A stretch of DNA of 64,000 nt, taken from assembly GCF_006716345.1 (NCBI RefSeq), contig NZ_VFOX01000002.1, positions 930,001-994,000 of the forward strand, in the 5' to 3' direction. Of this stretch, positions 17,252 through 27,134 are shown in pieces. How positions within the stretch are numbered: the first letter of the stretch is position 1; each line of letters opens with the position of its first letter. Made by a program: the position numbers and the translations under genes. The notes beneath the pieces were generated by a model. It was not told the origin of the DNA. It did no database searches and saw only the letters and a list, made by a program, of their open reading frames with translations. The DNA comes from Microbacterium saperdae. Its GTDB lineage: Bacteria; Actinomycetota; Actinomycetes; Actinomycetales; Microbacteriaceae.

Positions 17252-19650
17252 CCGCTCCGGCCCCCGCGTCCCCCGTGCTTCCCGTGCGGCGCTGGATCCT
17301 CGATCTCGGCGCGACGACCCTCCTGGTCGCGGTCTCGCTCATCGGCTTCTGGCCGACGTTCGGCGGCCCCTCGTTCCTTCCCGCCGTCGCCGGAGGCATC
17401 CTCCTCGGTCTCGCGATCGCGGCCGTCGCCGCCTGGCGCCGCTGGGGCATCCTGATCACGACAGGCCTCGTGCTCGCCGCGTACTTCGTCTTCGGCGGTG
17501 CGCTGGCGCTGCCGCAGACCACGATCATCGGCGTCGTCCCCACGCTCGACACCCTGCAGCGCCTGGTGCTCGGCCCTGTCACGGCGTGGAAGCAGCTGCT
17601 GACGACCGTCGCGCCCGTCGCCGCGAGCGACGGGCACCTGCTCGTCCCGTTCCTTCTCGCGCTGGTCGTCACCGCCCTCACGGCGTCGCTGGCCCTGCGT
17701 CTCTCCCTGGTTGCCTGGGCGTTGATCCCTGCCGCGGCGCTGCTCATGCTGGTGATCGCCCTCGGCACACCGGAGCCGGCCTTCCCGATCGTGCAGGGGC
17801 TGGTCTTCGCGGTGGTCGCTGTCGCCTGGCTCGCGCTGCGCCAGATCTGGGCGCCGCAGAACGCCGCGGTCTCGGTCAGCGATGTGGACCCGTCGCGCGC
17901 CGCGCACATGCGCATGCGTCGGCTGCTCGCCGGCGTCGCGGTGCTGGCGATCGCGGGCGGAGCGGGAGTCGCGACCAGCGCGATCGCCGCGCCGGCGGAG
18001 AGCAGGCACGTCTTCCGCGACGTGATCATCCCGCCGTTCAACATCCGCGACTACCCGAGCCCGCTGCAGGCCTTCCGCAAGAACGTGAGGGACGAGGTCG
18101 AGAAGACCCTCTTCACGGTGCAGGGGCTGCCCAAGGGGGCGCGGGTCCGCACGGCGGTCATGGACCAGTACGACGGCATGGTCTACAACGTCACCGACGG
18201 CGGTCCGACGTCGTCGAGCGCGTTCACTCCGCTGCGTTCCGACATGTCGCCGGATGCCGAGGGCGTCCCGGTCACCCTCAAGATCGCGATCGAGGACTAT
18301 CGCGGCGTGTGGATGCCCACGGCCGGCGCTCTGACGGACATCGAGTTCGACGGCGCCCGCGCCGAGGAACTGCGTCGGAGCACCTACGTGAACACCGCGA
18401 CGGAGACCGCCGTCGCGACGCCCGTGCTGAAGAAGGGCGATCAGTACACGGTCGACGCCGTGATGCCGAACGAGTACACCGACGAGCAGCTCGCCGAGTT
18501 GGCGTTCGGGACCGTCCCGATGCCCAAGCAGAGCAACGTCCCGGAGGAGCTCACCACTCTCGCCGCGGAGACCGTCTCGGGTGCGGAGACCGCGATCGAG
18601 CAGGCCAGGGCTCTGGAGACCTTCCTCTCCGAAGGAGGGTTCTTCAGCCACGGCCTGGAGGGCGAGGTGTTGTCGCGCGCGGGCCACACCGCTGAGCGCA
18701 TCTCGACGTTGGTCGGCGGCGACCAGATGATCGGCGACGACGAGCAGTACGCCGTGGCGATGGCGCTGCTCGCAGGAGAGGTCAACATCCCCGCCCGCGT
18801 CGTGATGGGGTACTACCCCGAGGAGGAGCAGGCGGGCGAGGCCGTGTTCGAGGCCACGGGCGACAACGTGCACGCCTGGGTCGAGATCAACTTCGAGGGT
18901 GCCGGGTGGGTCCCCTTCAGCCCCACCCCGCCGGAGGACCAGGTCCCCAACGACACGAACACCAAGCCGCGGGTCGACCCGAAACCGCAGGTGCTGCAGC
19001 CGCCGCCCCCGCCGCAGGAGCCGGTCGATCTGCCCCCGACGCTGCCGGACGACCGCGAGTCCGAGGACGAGAACCTGAACCTCGCCGGGATCATCGGCGC
19101 GATCCTGCTCATCGGCGGGATCTCCCTCGCGATCCTCGCGATCCTCGCGTCGCCGTTCATCGTGATCGGAGCCTGGAAGGCCGCGAAGCGGCGTGCGCGT
19201 CGCTCGGCACCGCGGACTTCGGATCGGATCAGCGGCGGCTGGGACGAGCTGACCGACCGTGCGGTCGACTACGGCGCACAGGTCGGCGCGGGCGGCACCC
19301 GCGTCGAGGAGGCCACGGCCGTCGCGAGCAGTCTCGCTGTGCCGCAGGTCACCGCGTTGGCGGAGCGTGCTGATCGAGAGGTCTTCGGACCCAGCGATCC
19401 GACTCCCGAAGACGTCGACGCCTTCTGGCAGGAGGTCGACGGCATCGTCGGCGGCCTCGGCAAGGAAGCCGGTTTCTGGAAGCGGACGAGGGCACGGCTC
19501 AGCCTGCGCTCCCTGCTCGGGGGGACGGCGGTCTCGAACGGCCTGCAGAATCTGAAGGACGCCGCCACTGCGCGCGTGCGCCGCGAACCTGGCACGATCA
19601 AGAACAACACCGGCACGACGTCCACCTCACCCGAGAGCGAGACCCCATGA
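17248..19650 (+). CDS. Transglutaminase-like membrane protein without the catalytic Cys
   Basis: 800 residues of TgpA-like architecture: several N-terminal membrane helices (about residues 10-210), an extracellular region with a transglutaminase-like fold, a Pro-rich stretch, a late membrane helix near residue 615 and a cytoplasmic tail. The core is recognisable by EVNIPARVVMGYYPEEE and NVHAWVEINFEGAGWVPF. The active-site motif normally reads GxCEQF/Y, but here it reads GDDEQYA, placing Asp498 where the nucleophilic Cys should be. His542 is kept, but the third triad position carries Ser558 (FSPTP instead of FDPTP). It is therefore probably a non-catalytic binding or scaffold protein. ATGA overlaps with both neighbours. 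Confidence 0.88.
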   Translation: MTAPAPASPVLPVRRWILDLGATTLLVAVSLIGFWPTFGGPSFLPAVAGGILLGLAIAAVAAWRRWGILITTGLVLAAYFVFGGALALPQTTIIGVVPTLDTLQRLVLGPVTAWKQLLTTVAPVAASDGHLLVPFLLALVVTALTASLALRLSLVAWALIPAAALLMLVIALGTPEPAFPIVQGLVFAVVAVAWLALRQIWAPQNAAVSVSDVDPSRAAHMRMRRLLAGVAVLAIAGGAGVATSAIAAPAESRHVFRDVIIPPFNIRDYPSPLQAFRKNVRDEVEKTLFTVQGLPKGARVRTAVMDQYDGMVYNVTDGGPTSSSAFTPLRSDMSPDAEGVPVTLKIAIEDYRGVWMPTAGALTDIEFDGARAEELRRSTYVNTATETAVATPVLKKGDQYTVDAVMPNEYTDEQLAELAFGTVPMPKQSNVPEELTTLAAETVSGAETAIEQARALETFLSEGGFFSHGLEGEVLSRAGHTAERISTLVGGDQMIGDDEQYAVAMALLAGEVNIPARVVMGYYPEEEQAGEAVFEATGDNVHAWVEINFEGAGWVPFSPTPPEDQVPNDTNTKPRVDPKPQVLQPPPPPQEPVDLPPTLPDDRESEDENLNLAGIIGAILLIGGISLAILAILASPFIVIGAWKAAKRRARRSAPRTSDRISGGWDELTDRAVDYGAQVGAGGTRVEEATAVASSLAVPQVTALAERADREVFGPSDPTPEDVDAFWQEVDGIVGGLGKEAGFWKRTRARLSLRSLLGGTAVSNGLQNLKDAATARVRREPGTIKNNTGTTSTSPESETP

Positions 19651-20989
19651 CACTGCTACCGTTCGGCCAGGTCGCGCCGATCTCCCGGCGTGCCGTGGCG
19701 TACCTCATCGATGCGCTGATCGCCGGCGGCCTCGGGGTCGTCCTCGGTGGCGGCCTGCTGGTCGCAGCCTCGCTCGCCGGTGGGCTCGAGGGCACTCTGA
19801 CCACGCTTCTGATCGGCGGGCCGATCGTCAGCCTGGTGCTGCTGGCCTGGTTCGTCGTCTACACGCTGATGCAGGCGGGCAACGGTTCGATCGGCATGCG
19901 TGCGCAGGGTCTGCGCCTGGCTTCGGCGATCGACGGAAAGCCGTTGGGCTTCGGCCGTGCGCTGCTGCGCAACGTCATCTTCGGGCTGGCCGGCGCGATC
20001 GTCGTCGGCTACTTCAGCCCGTTGTTCGACGGCTCCGGACGCTTCCAGGGATGGCACGACAAGGTCGGGAACGCGCTGATGCTGGATGCCCGTGCGGAGG
20101 CGCCCGCGTCCTCCGTGCCGTCGGCACCGGCCGCGGGAGTCCCGGCGTCGCTCGCCTCCGGAGCTCCCGGATCCGCGAGCTCCGCGGCTCCCGTCGTCCC
20201 GGGCCTCCCGCACCCGGTGCCGCGCACGGGCGCGCCGTTCGCTCCGCCGACCGCCGCCTCGGCGCCCGGTTTCGGGCAGCCGACTCCTCCCGCGCCCGCC
20301 GCGTCCTCGCCGCAGCCGGTCCCCACCCCGGCCGCATCCGCACCGGCACCCGCTGCGCCTCCCGCGCCCGCCGCGCCTGCGGCCCCGATCCCCGAAGCGG
20401 GCGACCTGATCGCCTTCGTCCCCGGGATCACACAGGACTCCGCCCCTGCTCGCGTGGCACCGGCACCCGCGCAGACGCCGCCGGTGTCCGCGCCTGTCGT
20501 GCCGCCCGCACCGGTGATCCCTGCTCCGGACGCTCCCGCCCCCGCAGCACCCGAGCCGGCGCCGGCTGCTCCTCTGGCCTCGCCCGCGACCGCACCGCCG
20601 GCGGCCGCACCTGCCGCGGCTTTCGAGGCGGAGGAGTCCGACATCGAGGACACCCGCATCAGCATCCCCGGTCACCGTCTGGTGTTCACCTGGGACGACG
20701 GCACGCGCGTCTCGGTGTCGCGCCGCACGATCTTCGGCCGCAACCCCGCCCCGGAGGACGGCGCGATCATCGTCTCGGTGCGCGACGAGACCCTGTCGCT
20801 CTCGAAGACGCACTTCGAAGCGGCCGCCGAGGTCTCCGGCGGCTGGGTGCTCGACCGGCACTCGACCAACGGCATGACCATCGTGCGCGAAGGCCAGCGG
20901 ATCGCCTGCCCCGCCGGGCAGCGTGTGCCCGTGCGACTGGGGGACGCCATCGAGATCGGCGACCGCATCGTGACGATCGGCGGCTACGC

Positions 20990-20993
<4 letters not shown>
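19647..20993 (+). CDS. RDD-FHA membrane signalling protein 1
   Basis: 448 residues. The N-terminal 150 or so form an RDD membrane domain (RRAVAYLIDALIAGG, then further hydrophobic helices). A Pro/Ala-rich linker of about 170 residues follows, then a C-terminal FHA domain. The FHA phosphothreonine-binding residues are intact: GR in IFGRN, SKTH and STNG. It probably docks phosphorylated partners, with the kinase and phosphatase encoded in the same operon. A second RDD-FHA protein lies at 25645. ATGA overlap upstream, and the PP2C start codon overlaps its stop. Confidence 0.88.
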
Positions 20994-21801
<808 letters not shown>

Positions 21802-21802
<1 letters not shown>

Positions 21803-23286
21803 TGCAGACCATCTACCGACCGGGGACCTGGTACCTGATCGTGATTCCGGGCGCGCTGGTCGCCCTGCCGCCGGATGTGCCCGGGGATGTCATCGACCGG
21901 CTCTGGGCGCAGCTGCCGGCGCAGAAGACGCTGGCGACCGTGGTCGACGTGCTCACCACGCAGGCCGGCGGTTCCTTCTCCTCCCTTCCGCCGTTCGCCG
22001 CGGCCGTGGCGGAGGGCGACGATGTGCGCATCGCCCTGCGCGGCGGCGTGGTCGCGCGCGTGAGCACGGCTTCCGGGGAGTCCCACGACCTGTCGGGTGC
22101 GGATGTGACGACCTGGAGCGAGCGCTTCGTCGGTCGCGCGACACGCATCGAGATCACGGTCGAGGAGACCGCATCCGGCGCGGCATTGCCCGCCCAGAGC
22201 GGGGTCGTCTGCGCCTCCGCCGTGAGCGCCGAGCTCGAGCCCGGTGACGCGGCGGCGCTCACGGCGGCTCTCGGCCCGGCGCCGCAGATCGACGCGACGA
22301 CGTCCGGAGTCTCCTCCGCGGTTCTCGGAGGCGGCACGGTGCCCGCGCTCGTGCGGTTCGGTGGGGGCGCGGCGCCCGTCGCCATCCCCGCCGCGGCACC
22401 GGTCGTCGGGTCTGTGCCGGTTGTCGGGTCTGTACCGGTCGTCGGGGCTGTGCCTTCCGTGTCCGCGGACTCCCCCGCGCGTGCGGATGAGTCCGATGCG
22501 CCTGCGCCGCCGGAGCCCGCCGTCACGGAGAGCGCGTCCAAGGGATCCCTCCCCGTCGTCGCGTCGGTCTCCGACCCCGAGCCGGTGATCGAGCCGGAGC
22601 CGGTGATCGAGCCCGAGCCGGTGATCGAGCCGGAGCCGGTGATCGAGCCGGAGCCGGTGACCGTGCCCCCGTCCGACACGGAGACCGACGGGGTTGCCGT
22701 GATCGAGTCGCTGCTGAACGCGCCGGAGGTCACCCTCGCGCCGCCGACCGATGAGGACTTCGACCAGATGTGGGGTGCCACGGTGCACTCGGTGCCCGCT
22801 GTGCCCGGTGCCCCGGTGCCTCCCGCCGCGGCGGGGGACCACGACGGCGCGACGATCTCCGCCGCCGAACTGCGCGCGCTGCGTCAGCAGGCCCCGGTCG
22901 CGGATGATGTGCCCACCGCCGTGCTCCCGGTGTCGGATGCGCCGCTGGCCGGTCGCATCCGCGTCTCCACCGGGCAGGTCGTCGCGCTCGACCGCACCGT
23001 GATCATCGGTCGTCGTCCGCGTTCGACCAGGGCGAGCGGCGCGAACCTGCCGCACCTCGTCGCGGTCGAGAGCCCCCAGCAGGACATCTCGCGCAGCCAC
23101 CTCGAGGTGCGCCCCGAGGGCGACACCGTCGTGGTGATCGACCTGCACACGACGAACGGATCGACGCTGCTGCGTCCCGGTGCCGACCCGATGCGGCTGC
23201 ACCCCGGCGAGCAGACGCTCGTGCTCTCCGGCGACGTGGTCGACCTCGGTGACGGCGTGACGGTCGCCTTCGAGGATCTGCCGTGA
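21802..23286 (+). CDS. FHA-domain protein with Pro/Glu repeat linker
   Basis: 494 residues, predicted cytoplasmic. The first 150 or so residues form a domain I do not recognise (it starts MQTIYRPGTWYLIVIPGALV). A low-complexity linker follows with VVGSVP and EPVIEP repeats. A C-terminal FHA domain carries GR in IIGRRP, SRSH and TTNG. The intact FHA core predicts phosphothreonine binding. The position between phosphatase and kinase, coupled to both by overlapping codons, suggests it is a kinase substrate or adaptor. Confidence 0.84.
22579..22662 (+). repeat. 18-bp tandem repeat encoding EPVIEP
   Basis: About 4.7 copies of GAGCCGGTGATCGAGCCG inside the FHA gene linker. It is nearly perfect at DNA level and so prone to length changes in multiples of six residues. 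Confidence 0.8.
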
Positions 23287-24926
23287 GTCGTCGCCCCTCT
23301 CCGCCACCCGAACTCCCCGGCTTCACGTATGTGGAGCCGTTGGGCACGGGGGGCTTCGCCGATGTCTTCCTCTATGAGCAGGAGATGCCGCGTCGTCGTG
23401 TCGCCGTGAAGGTGCTGCTCGCCGACCGCATCTCGAGCGGCGCTGCGCAGGAGTTCACCGACGAGGCGAACGTCATGGCGATGCTGTCGACGCACCCCGC
23501 GATCGTCACGATCTATCAGGCGGGGGTGGCCGGAGACGGCCGTCCGTACCTGGTGATGGAGTACTGCCCGCGGCCGAACCTCCAGCTGCGCGCTCGCAAG
23601 GAGCCGTTCTCGGTGGCCGAGGCGCTGCGCGTCGGTGTGCAGGTCGCCGGAGCCGTGGAGACGGCGCACCGCGCCGGAGTGCTGCACCGAGACATCAAGC
23701 CGGCCAACATCCTGGTCACGGAGTACAACCGGCCGGCACTCACCGACTTCGGCATCGCCTCGACGACCGGTGCGACGGGCGAGGCATCCGGCATGTCGAT
23801 CCCGTGGTCACCGCCGGAGTCGTTCGCCGAACCGCCGCAGAGCGGCCCGCGCACCGATGTCTGGGCGCTGGGGGCGACGCTGTACACGCTGCTGGCCGGG
23901 CGGTCTCCGTTCGAACGGCCGGGGGAGCGCAACTCGAGTGCCGACCTGATCGAGCGCATCGAGCGAGCGGCATTGCAGTCCCTCAACCGTCCGGATTCCC
24001 CCGAGAGCCTGCAGCGTGTGCTCGACCGCGCCATGGCGAAGAACCCGAACGACCGGTTCCCGAGCGCCGTCGCCTTCGCTCGCGCGCTGCAGAAGGTCCA
24101 GATCGAGCTGTCGCACTCGGTGACGCCGATCGACATCGTCGACGAGCACCCTTCGCAGGACGAGCTCGAGGATGACGGCGACGGGTTGACCCGCGTGCGC
24201 GAGATCGTGAGCATCGACCCCGATGCCGCCTCGTTCACCCGTCCGTCCGCGGCCACGCAGCCGCGCGGCCCGCAGTGGGCACCCACCGAGATCCCCCGCT
24301 TCGACGCCCCCGCCGCCGCGGAGCCCGCGGTCGAGGCCACGCAGATCCGTCCGCCGCGCCCGGTGACTCCGGCCCCCGACGTCGAGGAGCGTACGATCCT
24401 GCGCGCCCCGATGGTGGTCGCCCCGGATGCGGTCGCATCGTCTCCGGCTGCGCCCTCCGTGCCGGGGACGCCCACGCCCCCTCCGCCCGCGGGCGCGAGC
24501 ACGCCCCCGACCGCGCCGCGCAGCCGCAAGGGCCTGTGGATCACGCTGATCGCCGCCGGCATCGTGCTGATCGTCGGCGGCATCTTCGGTCTCAACGCGC
24601 TCGTGGCGGGTATCGCTCCCGAGCCGAACCCGCAGGCCTCGGAGGAGACGGTCGATCCGCAGGATCCCGTGTCGGAAGCGGTCCCCAAGGTCGCCGATCT
24701 CGTGGCCACCCGTGACGGGGATCAGGTGACGTTCACCTGGACCAACCCCAGCCCGCTCGAGGGCGACAGCTATCTCTGGACCAACCTGGACCCCGCGGGT
24801 GATGGCGCCGTGAACCAGGTGCAGGACGAGACGGCGACGGTCACCGGAGCGGGGCAGGTGTGCATCGAGGTGATGCTGCGCCGTGCGAACGGCACGGCGT
24901 CCGACATGGTCAAGGCGTGCGGATGA
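23283..24926 (+). CDS. PknB-like transmembrane Ser/Thr protein kinase
   Basis: 547 residues. The kinase domain spans about residues 10-270, with glycine loop GTGGFADV, VAVKVL, catalytic loop HRDIKPAN (Asp137) and DFG (Asp155), so it should be active. A Thr/Pro-rich linker follows, then one membrane helix (about 418-440) and an extracellular domain of about 105 residues with a Cys near the end. It has no PASTA repeats, so the ligand differs from that of cell-wall PknB. Its probable targets are the FHA proteins and secretion ATPase of the operon (inference). ATGA overlaps at both ends. Confidence 0.92.
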   Translation: MSRRPSPPPELPGFTYVEPLGTGGFADVFLYEQEMPRRRVAVKVLLADRISSGAAQEFTDEANVMAMLSTHPAIVTIYQAGVAGDGRPYLVMEYCPRPNLQLRARKEPFSVAEALRVGVQVAGAVETAHRAGVLHRDIKPANILVTEYNRPALTDFGIASTTGATGEASGMSIPWSPPESFAEPPQSGPRTDVWALGATLYTLLAGRSPFERPGERNSSADLIERIERAALQSLNRPDSPESLQRVLDRAMAKNPNDRFPSAVAFARALQKVQIELSHSVTPIDIVDEHPSQDELEDDGDGLTRVREIVSIDPDAASFTRPSAATQPRGPQWAPTEIPRFDAPAAAEPAVEATQIRPPRPVTPAPDVEERTILRAPMVVAPDAVASSPAAPSVPGTPTPPPPAGASTPPTAPRSRKGLWITLIAAGIVLIVGGIFGLNALVAGIAPEPNPQASEETVDPQDPVSEAVPKVADLVATRDGDQVTFTWTNPSPLEGDSYLWTNLDPAGDGAVNQVQDETATVTGAGQVCIEVMLRRANGTASDMVKACG

Positions 24927-25648
24927 GCGCCGCAGCGGGCGTCACGGTCGAGTTCGCGGGGGAGTACTTCCCCGTGAGCGCCGGAGGGCGATTCATCGTG
25001 GGGCGCGAGGGCGACCTCGAGCTCGACGACAACCTGTTCCTGCACCGGCACTTCCTCGAGATCGCGGATGCCGACGGGCTGTGGTGGCTGTCGAACGTGG
25101 GGACGCGACTCACGGCGACGGTCACCGACTCGGCCGGCGGGGTGCAGGCCTGGCTCGCGCCCGGAGCTCGTCTTCCGCTCGTGTTCGAGAAGACCACGGT
25201 GGTCTTCAGCGCGGGACCCACCACGTACGAGCTGACCCTGCATGCCGCCGAGCCGACGTTCCGGGCGACCAAGCGCGAGCACGACGACGGCGGGGCGTCG
25301 ACGATCGGCGACATGCCGCTCACGCTCAGCCAGCGCCTGCTGATCCTGGCCCTCGCCGAGCCGCAGCTGCGCCGCGACGGGACGGGCATGAGCGAGATCC
25401 CGACGTCGGCGAAGGCGGCCGAACGTCTCGGCTGGACGGTCACGCGCTTCAACCGCAAGCTCGACAACGTGTGCGACAAGTTCGACCGCATCGGCGTTCC
25501 GGGGATGCGGGGCGGTCAGCGCAGCTTCGCCACGAACCGGCGAGCCCGGCTCGTCGAGCATGTGATCGCCTCACGCCTGGTGTCCCGAGCGGATCTTCCG
25601 CTGCTGGACGCCTCCCACGATGAAGAAGCAGAAGGAGAGCAGGAGTGA
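24923..25648 (+). CDS. FHA-like plus helix-turn-helix protein
   Basis: 241 residues. The N-terminal 110 or so look like an FHA domain with a degenerate binding surface: the GR of IVGRE is kept, the SxxH position reads LHRH, and the NG pair is replaced by SNVGT. The C-terminal part (about 130-230) reads as a helix-turn-helix (LTLSQRLLILALAEP, KAAERLGWTVTRFNRKLDNV). It may be a phosphorylation-linked DNA-binding protein, and it is the only HTH protein of the operon. ATG overlaps the kinase stop; the next gene starts GTGA over its stop codon. Confidence 0.72.
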   Translation: MSAAAGVTVEFAGEYFPVSAGGRFIVGREGDLELDDNLFLHRHFLEIADADGLWWLSNVGTRLTATVTDSAGGVQAWLAPGARLPLVFEKTTVVFSAGPTTYELTLHAAEPTFRATKREHDDGGASTIGDMPLTLSQRLLILALAEPQLRRDGTGMSEIPTSAKAAERLGWTVTRFNRKLDNVCDKFDRIGVPGMRGGQRSFATNRRARLVEHVIASRLVSRADLPLLDASHDEEAEGEQE

Positions 25649-27087
25649 TCTGGGAGATCGACGATCACGCTCCTGAGATCGAGGGACTCGACAAGAACGG
25701 ACGGCCCGATCCGGCGTACGCCGCTTCCCTCGGCCTGATCATGGCGGGCCGCGGGGCCCGCGTCGGAGCGGCGCTGCTGGAATGGGCCGTGGCGGTGGTC
25801 ATCGCCCTGCCGGCGATCATCGCGTTCACCCCGGTGCTCGCCGAGATCGTCTCCGGCGGTTTCGATCCGGAGGCGTTCTTCGCGCGCTCCGACCTGGTGT
25901 GGCTCATCGTCGCCGCCGCCGTCTCCCAGGGACTCATGATCGCGTACACGGTGGTGCAGCTGGTGTTGCACGGCCGCAAGGGCGTCACGCTCGGCAAGGC
26001 GGTGTGCGGCATCCGCTCCGTCAACGTCCGCACGCTCGAGCGGCCGGGCTTCTGGCGCGGAGCCGTGGTGCGATATCTGGTCGCGGGCGCGTCGTTCCTG
26101 ATCCCCGTGATCGGACCCGTGCTGGTGATCGCGCTCTCGCCATTGTTCGACATCGAGCGTCGAGGTCGCGGGTGGCTCGATCTCGCCGCCGCCACCTGGT
26201 TCGTCGATGTTCGTCACGGCCTCAACCCCTACGACCCGAAGCGGATGCGCATCGCGCGCAAGCGCGTGAAGACCCCGGAGCATGAGGAGAAGGCACCGCT
26301 GCCTTCGCTCGCGACCCCGGTCGACCGTGACGCTCCCGCCGAGTACGTGCCGAGTGCGCGCCTGTCGGGTGGCGTGATCGGCGCCCACCGGGGCGGCACT
26401 CCGACCCCGGCCGCCCCGCAGGCGGAGGGAGCCGTCGCAGGAGCGGTCGTCTCGTCCGTGCCGCCGTCTCTGGCGACGGGAGCAGCCCCGCCCGCAGCCT
26501 CGGCGCCGAGCTTCGCGCCGCCTGCCGCCGCACCTCGGCCTGCGCCGGATCCCGTCCCTGCGCCGACTCCTGCGCCGACTCCTGCCGCTCCGGCGGCGTC
26601 GTTCGCGCCTCCTGCGGCCGTCTCGCCGCCGGCATTCGCGCCACCGCCCGTGCTGCGTCCGGCAGCCGCCGCTCCGGCAGCGGTGCCGGCGCCTGCATCG
26701 GCACCGACCCCGGCAGCAGCGACCCCGGCAGCACAGACCGCCGCCGCCGCTCCCGCCGGCACCCGTGCCGTGCTGATCCTCGACTCGGGAGAACGCATCG
26801 AGGTGCGAGGCACGACACTGTTCGGGCGCGCGCCCGCTGCCGCCGCCGGCGAGGGCGAGGCGCAGCTGGTGCGCGTCGCCGACGACACCCGCTCCGTCTC
26901 CAAGACGCACCTGGCCGTGATGCCTGCGCGACGCGGCGTGTTCGCCGTCGACCGTGCATCGACCAACGGCAGTGCGATCATCCGCGACGGGATCGAGACC
27001 GCGCTGGTCGCCGGTCATCCGGCGGAGCTGCGGATCGGTGACACCGTGCGCTTCGGCGACCGGCTGCTGACGGTGGAATGGGTATGA
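25645..27087 (+). CDS. RDD-FHA membrane signalling protein 2
   Basis: 480 residues with the same plan as the protein at 19647: an N-terminal RDD membrane domain (about residues 30-190), a long Ala/Pro-rich linker (about 210-375) and a C-terminal FHA domain with GR in LFGRAP, SKTH and STNG. The start is GTG at 25645, preceded by GAAGGAG and overlapping the preceding stop. Two RDD-FHA proteins in one operon suggest paired membrane docking sites for phosphorylated partners, possibly near the secretion motor encoded just after it. Confidence 0.86.
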   Translation: MIWEIDDHAPEIEGLDKNGRPDPAYAASLGLIMAGRGARVGAALLEWAVAVVIALPAIIAFTPVLAEIVSGGFDPEAFFARSDLVWLIVAAAVSQGLMIAYTVVQLVLHGRKGVTLGKAVCGIRSVNVRTLERPGFWRGAVVRYLVAGASFLIPVIGPVLVIALSPLFDIERRGRGWLDLAAATWFVDVRHGLNPYDPKRMRIARKRVKTPEHEEKAPLPSLATPVDRDAPAEYVPSARLSGGVIGAHRGGTPTPAAPQAEGAVAGAVVSSVPPSLATGAAPPAASAPSFAPPAAAPRPAPDPVPAPTPAPTPAAPAASFAPPAAVSPPAFAPPPVLRPAAAAPAAVPAPASAPTPAAATPAAQTAAAAPAGTRAVLILDSGERIEVRGTTLFGRAPAAAAGEGEAQLVRVADDTRSVSKTHLAVMPARRGVFAVDRASTNGSAIIRDGIETALVAGHPAELRIGDTVRFGDRLLTVEWV

Positions 27088-27134
27088 CCGCACACGATGA
27101 GACGCGCCCCCGGCGCGGTGAGGACGGACGATGA
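27084..27134 (+). CDS. 16-codon linker ORF coupling RDD-FHA to the secretion ATPase
   Basis: An ATG overlapping the RDD-FHA stop (ATGA) opens a 16-codon frame (MTAHDETRPRRGEDGR) whose stop overlaps the ATG of the ATPase gene, again as ATGA. The 43-base gap would otherwise break the unbroken start-stop coupling of the operon. It may exist only to carry ribosomes across. There is no direct evidence that the peptide is made or functional. Confidence 0.45.
   Translation: MTAHDETRPRRGEDGR

Noticed and set aside
22579..22662. Short regular repeats that could suggest a CRISPR array (also 62755-62892)
   Set aside because: They are in-frame, spacerless coding repeats for EPVIEP and EPQP linkers, with no cas genes nearby.
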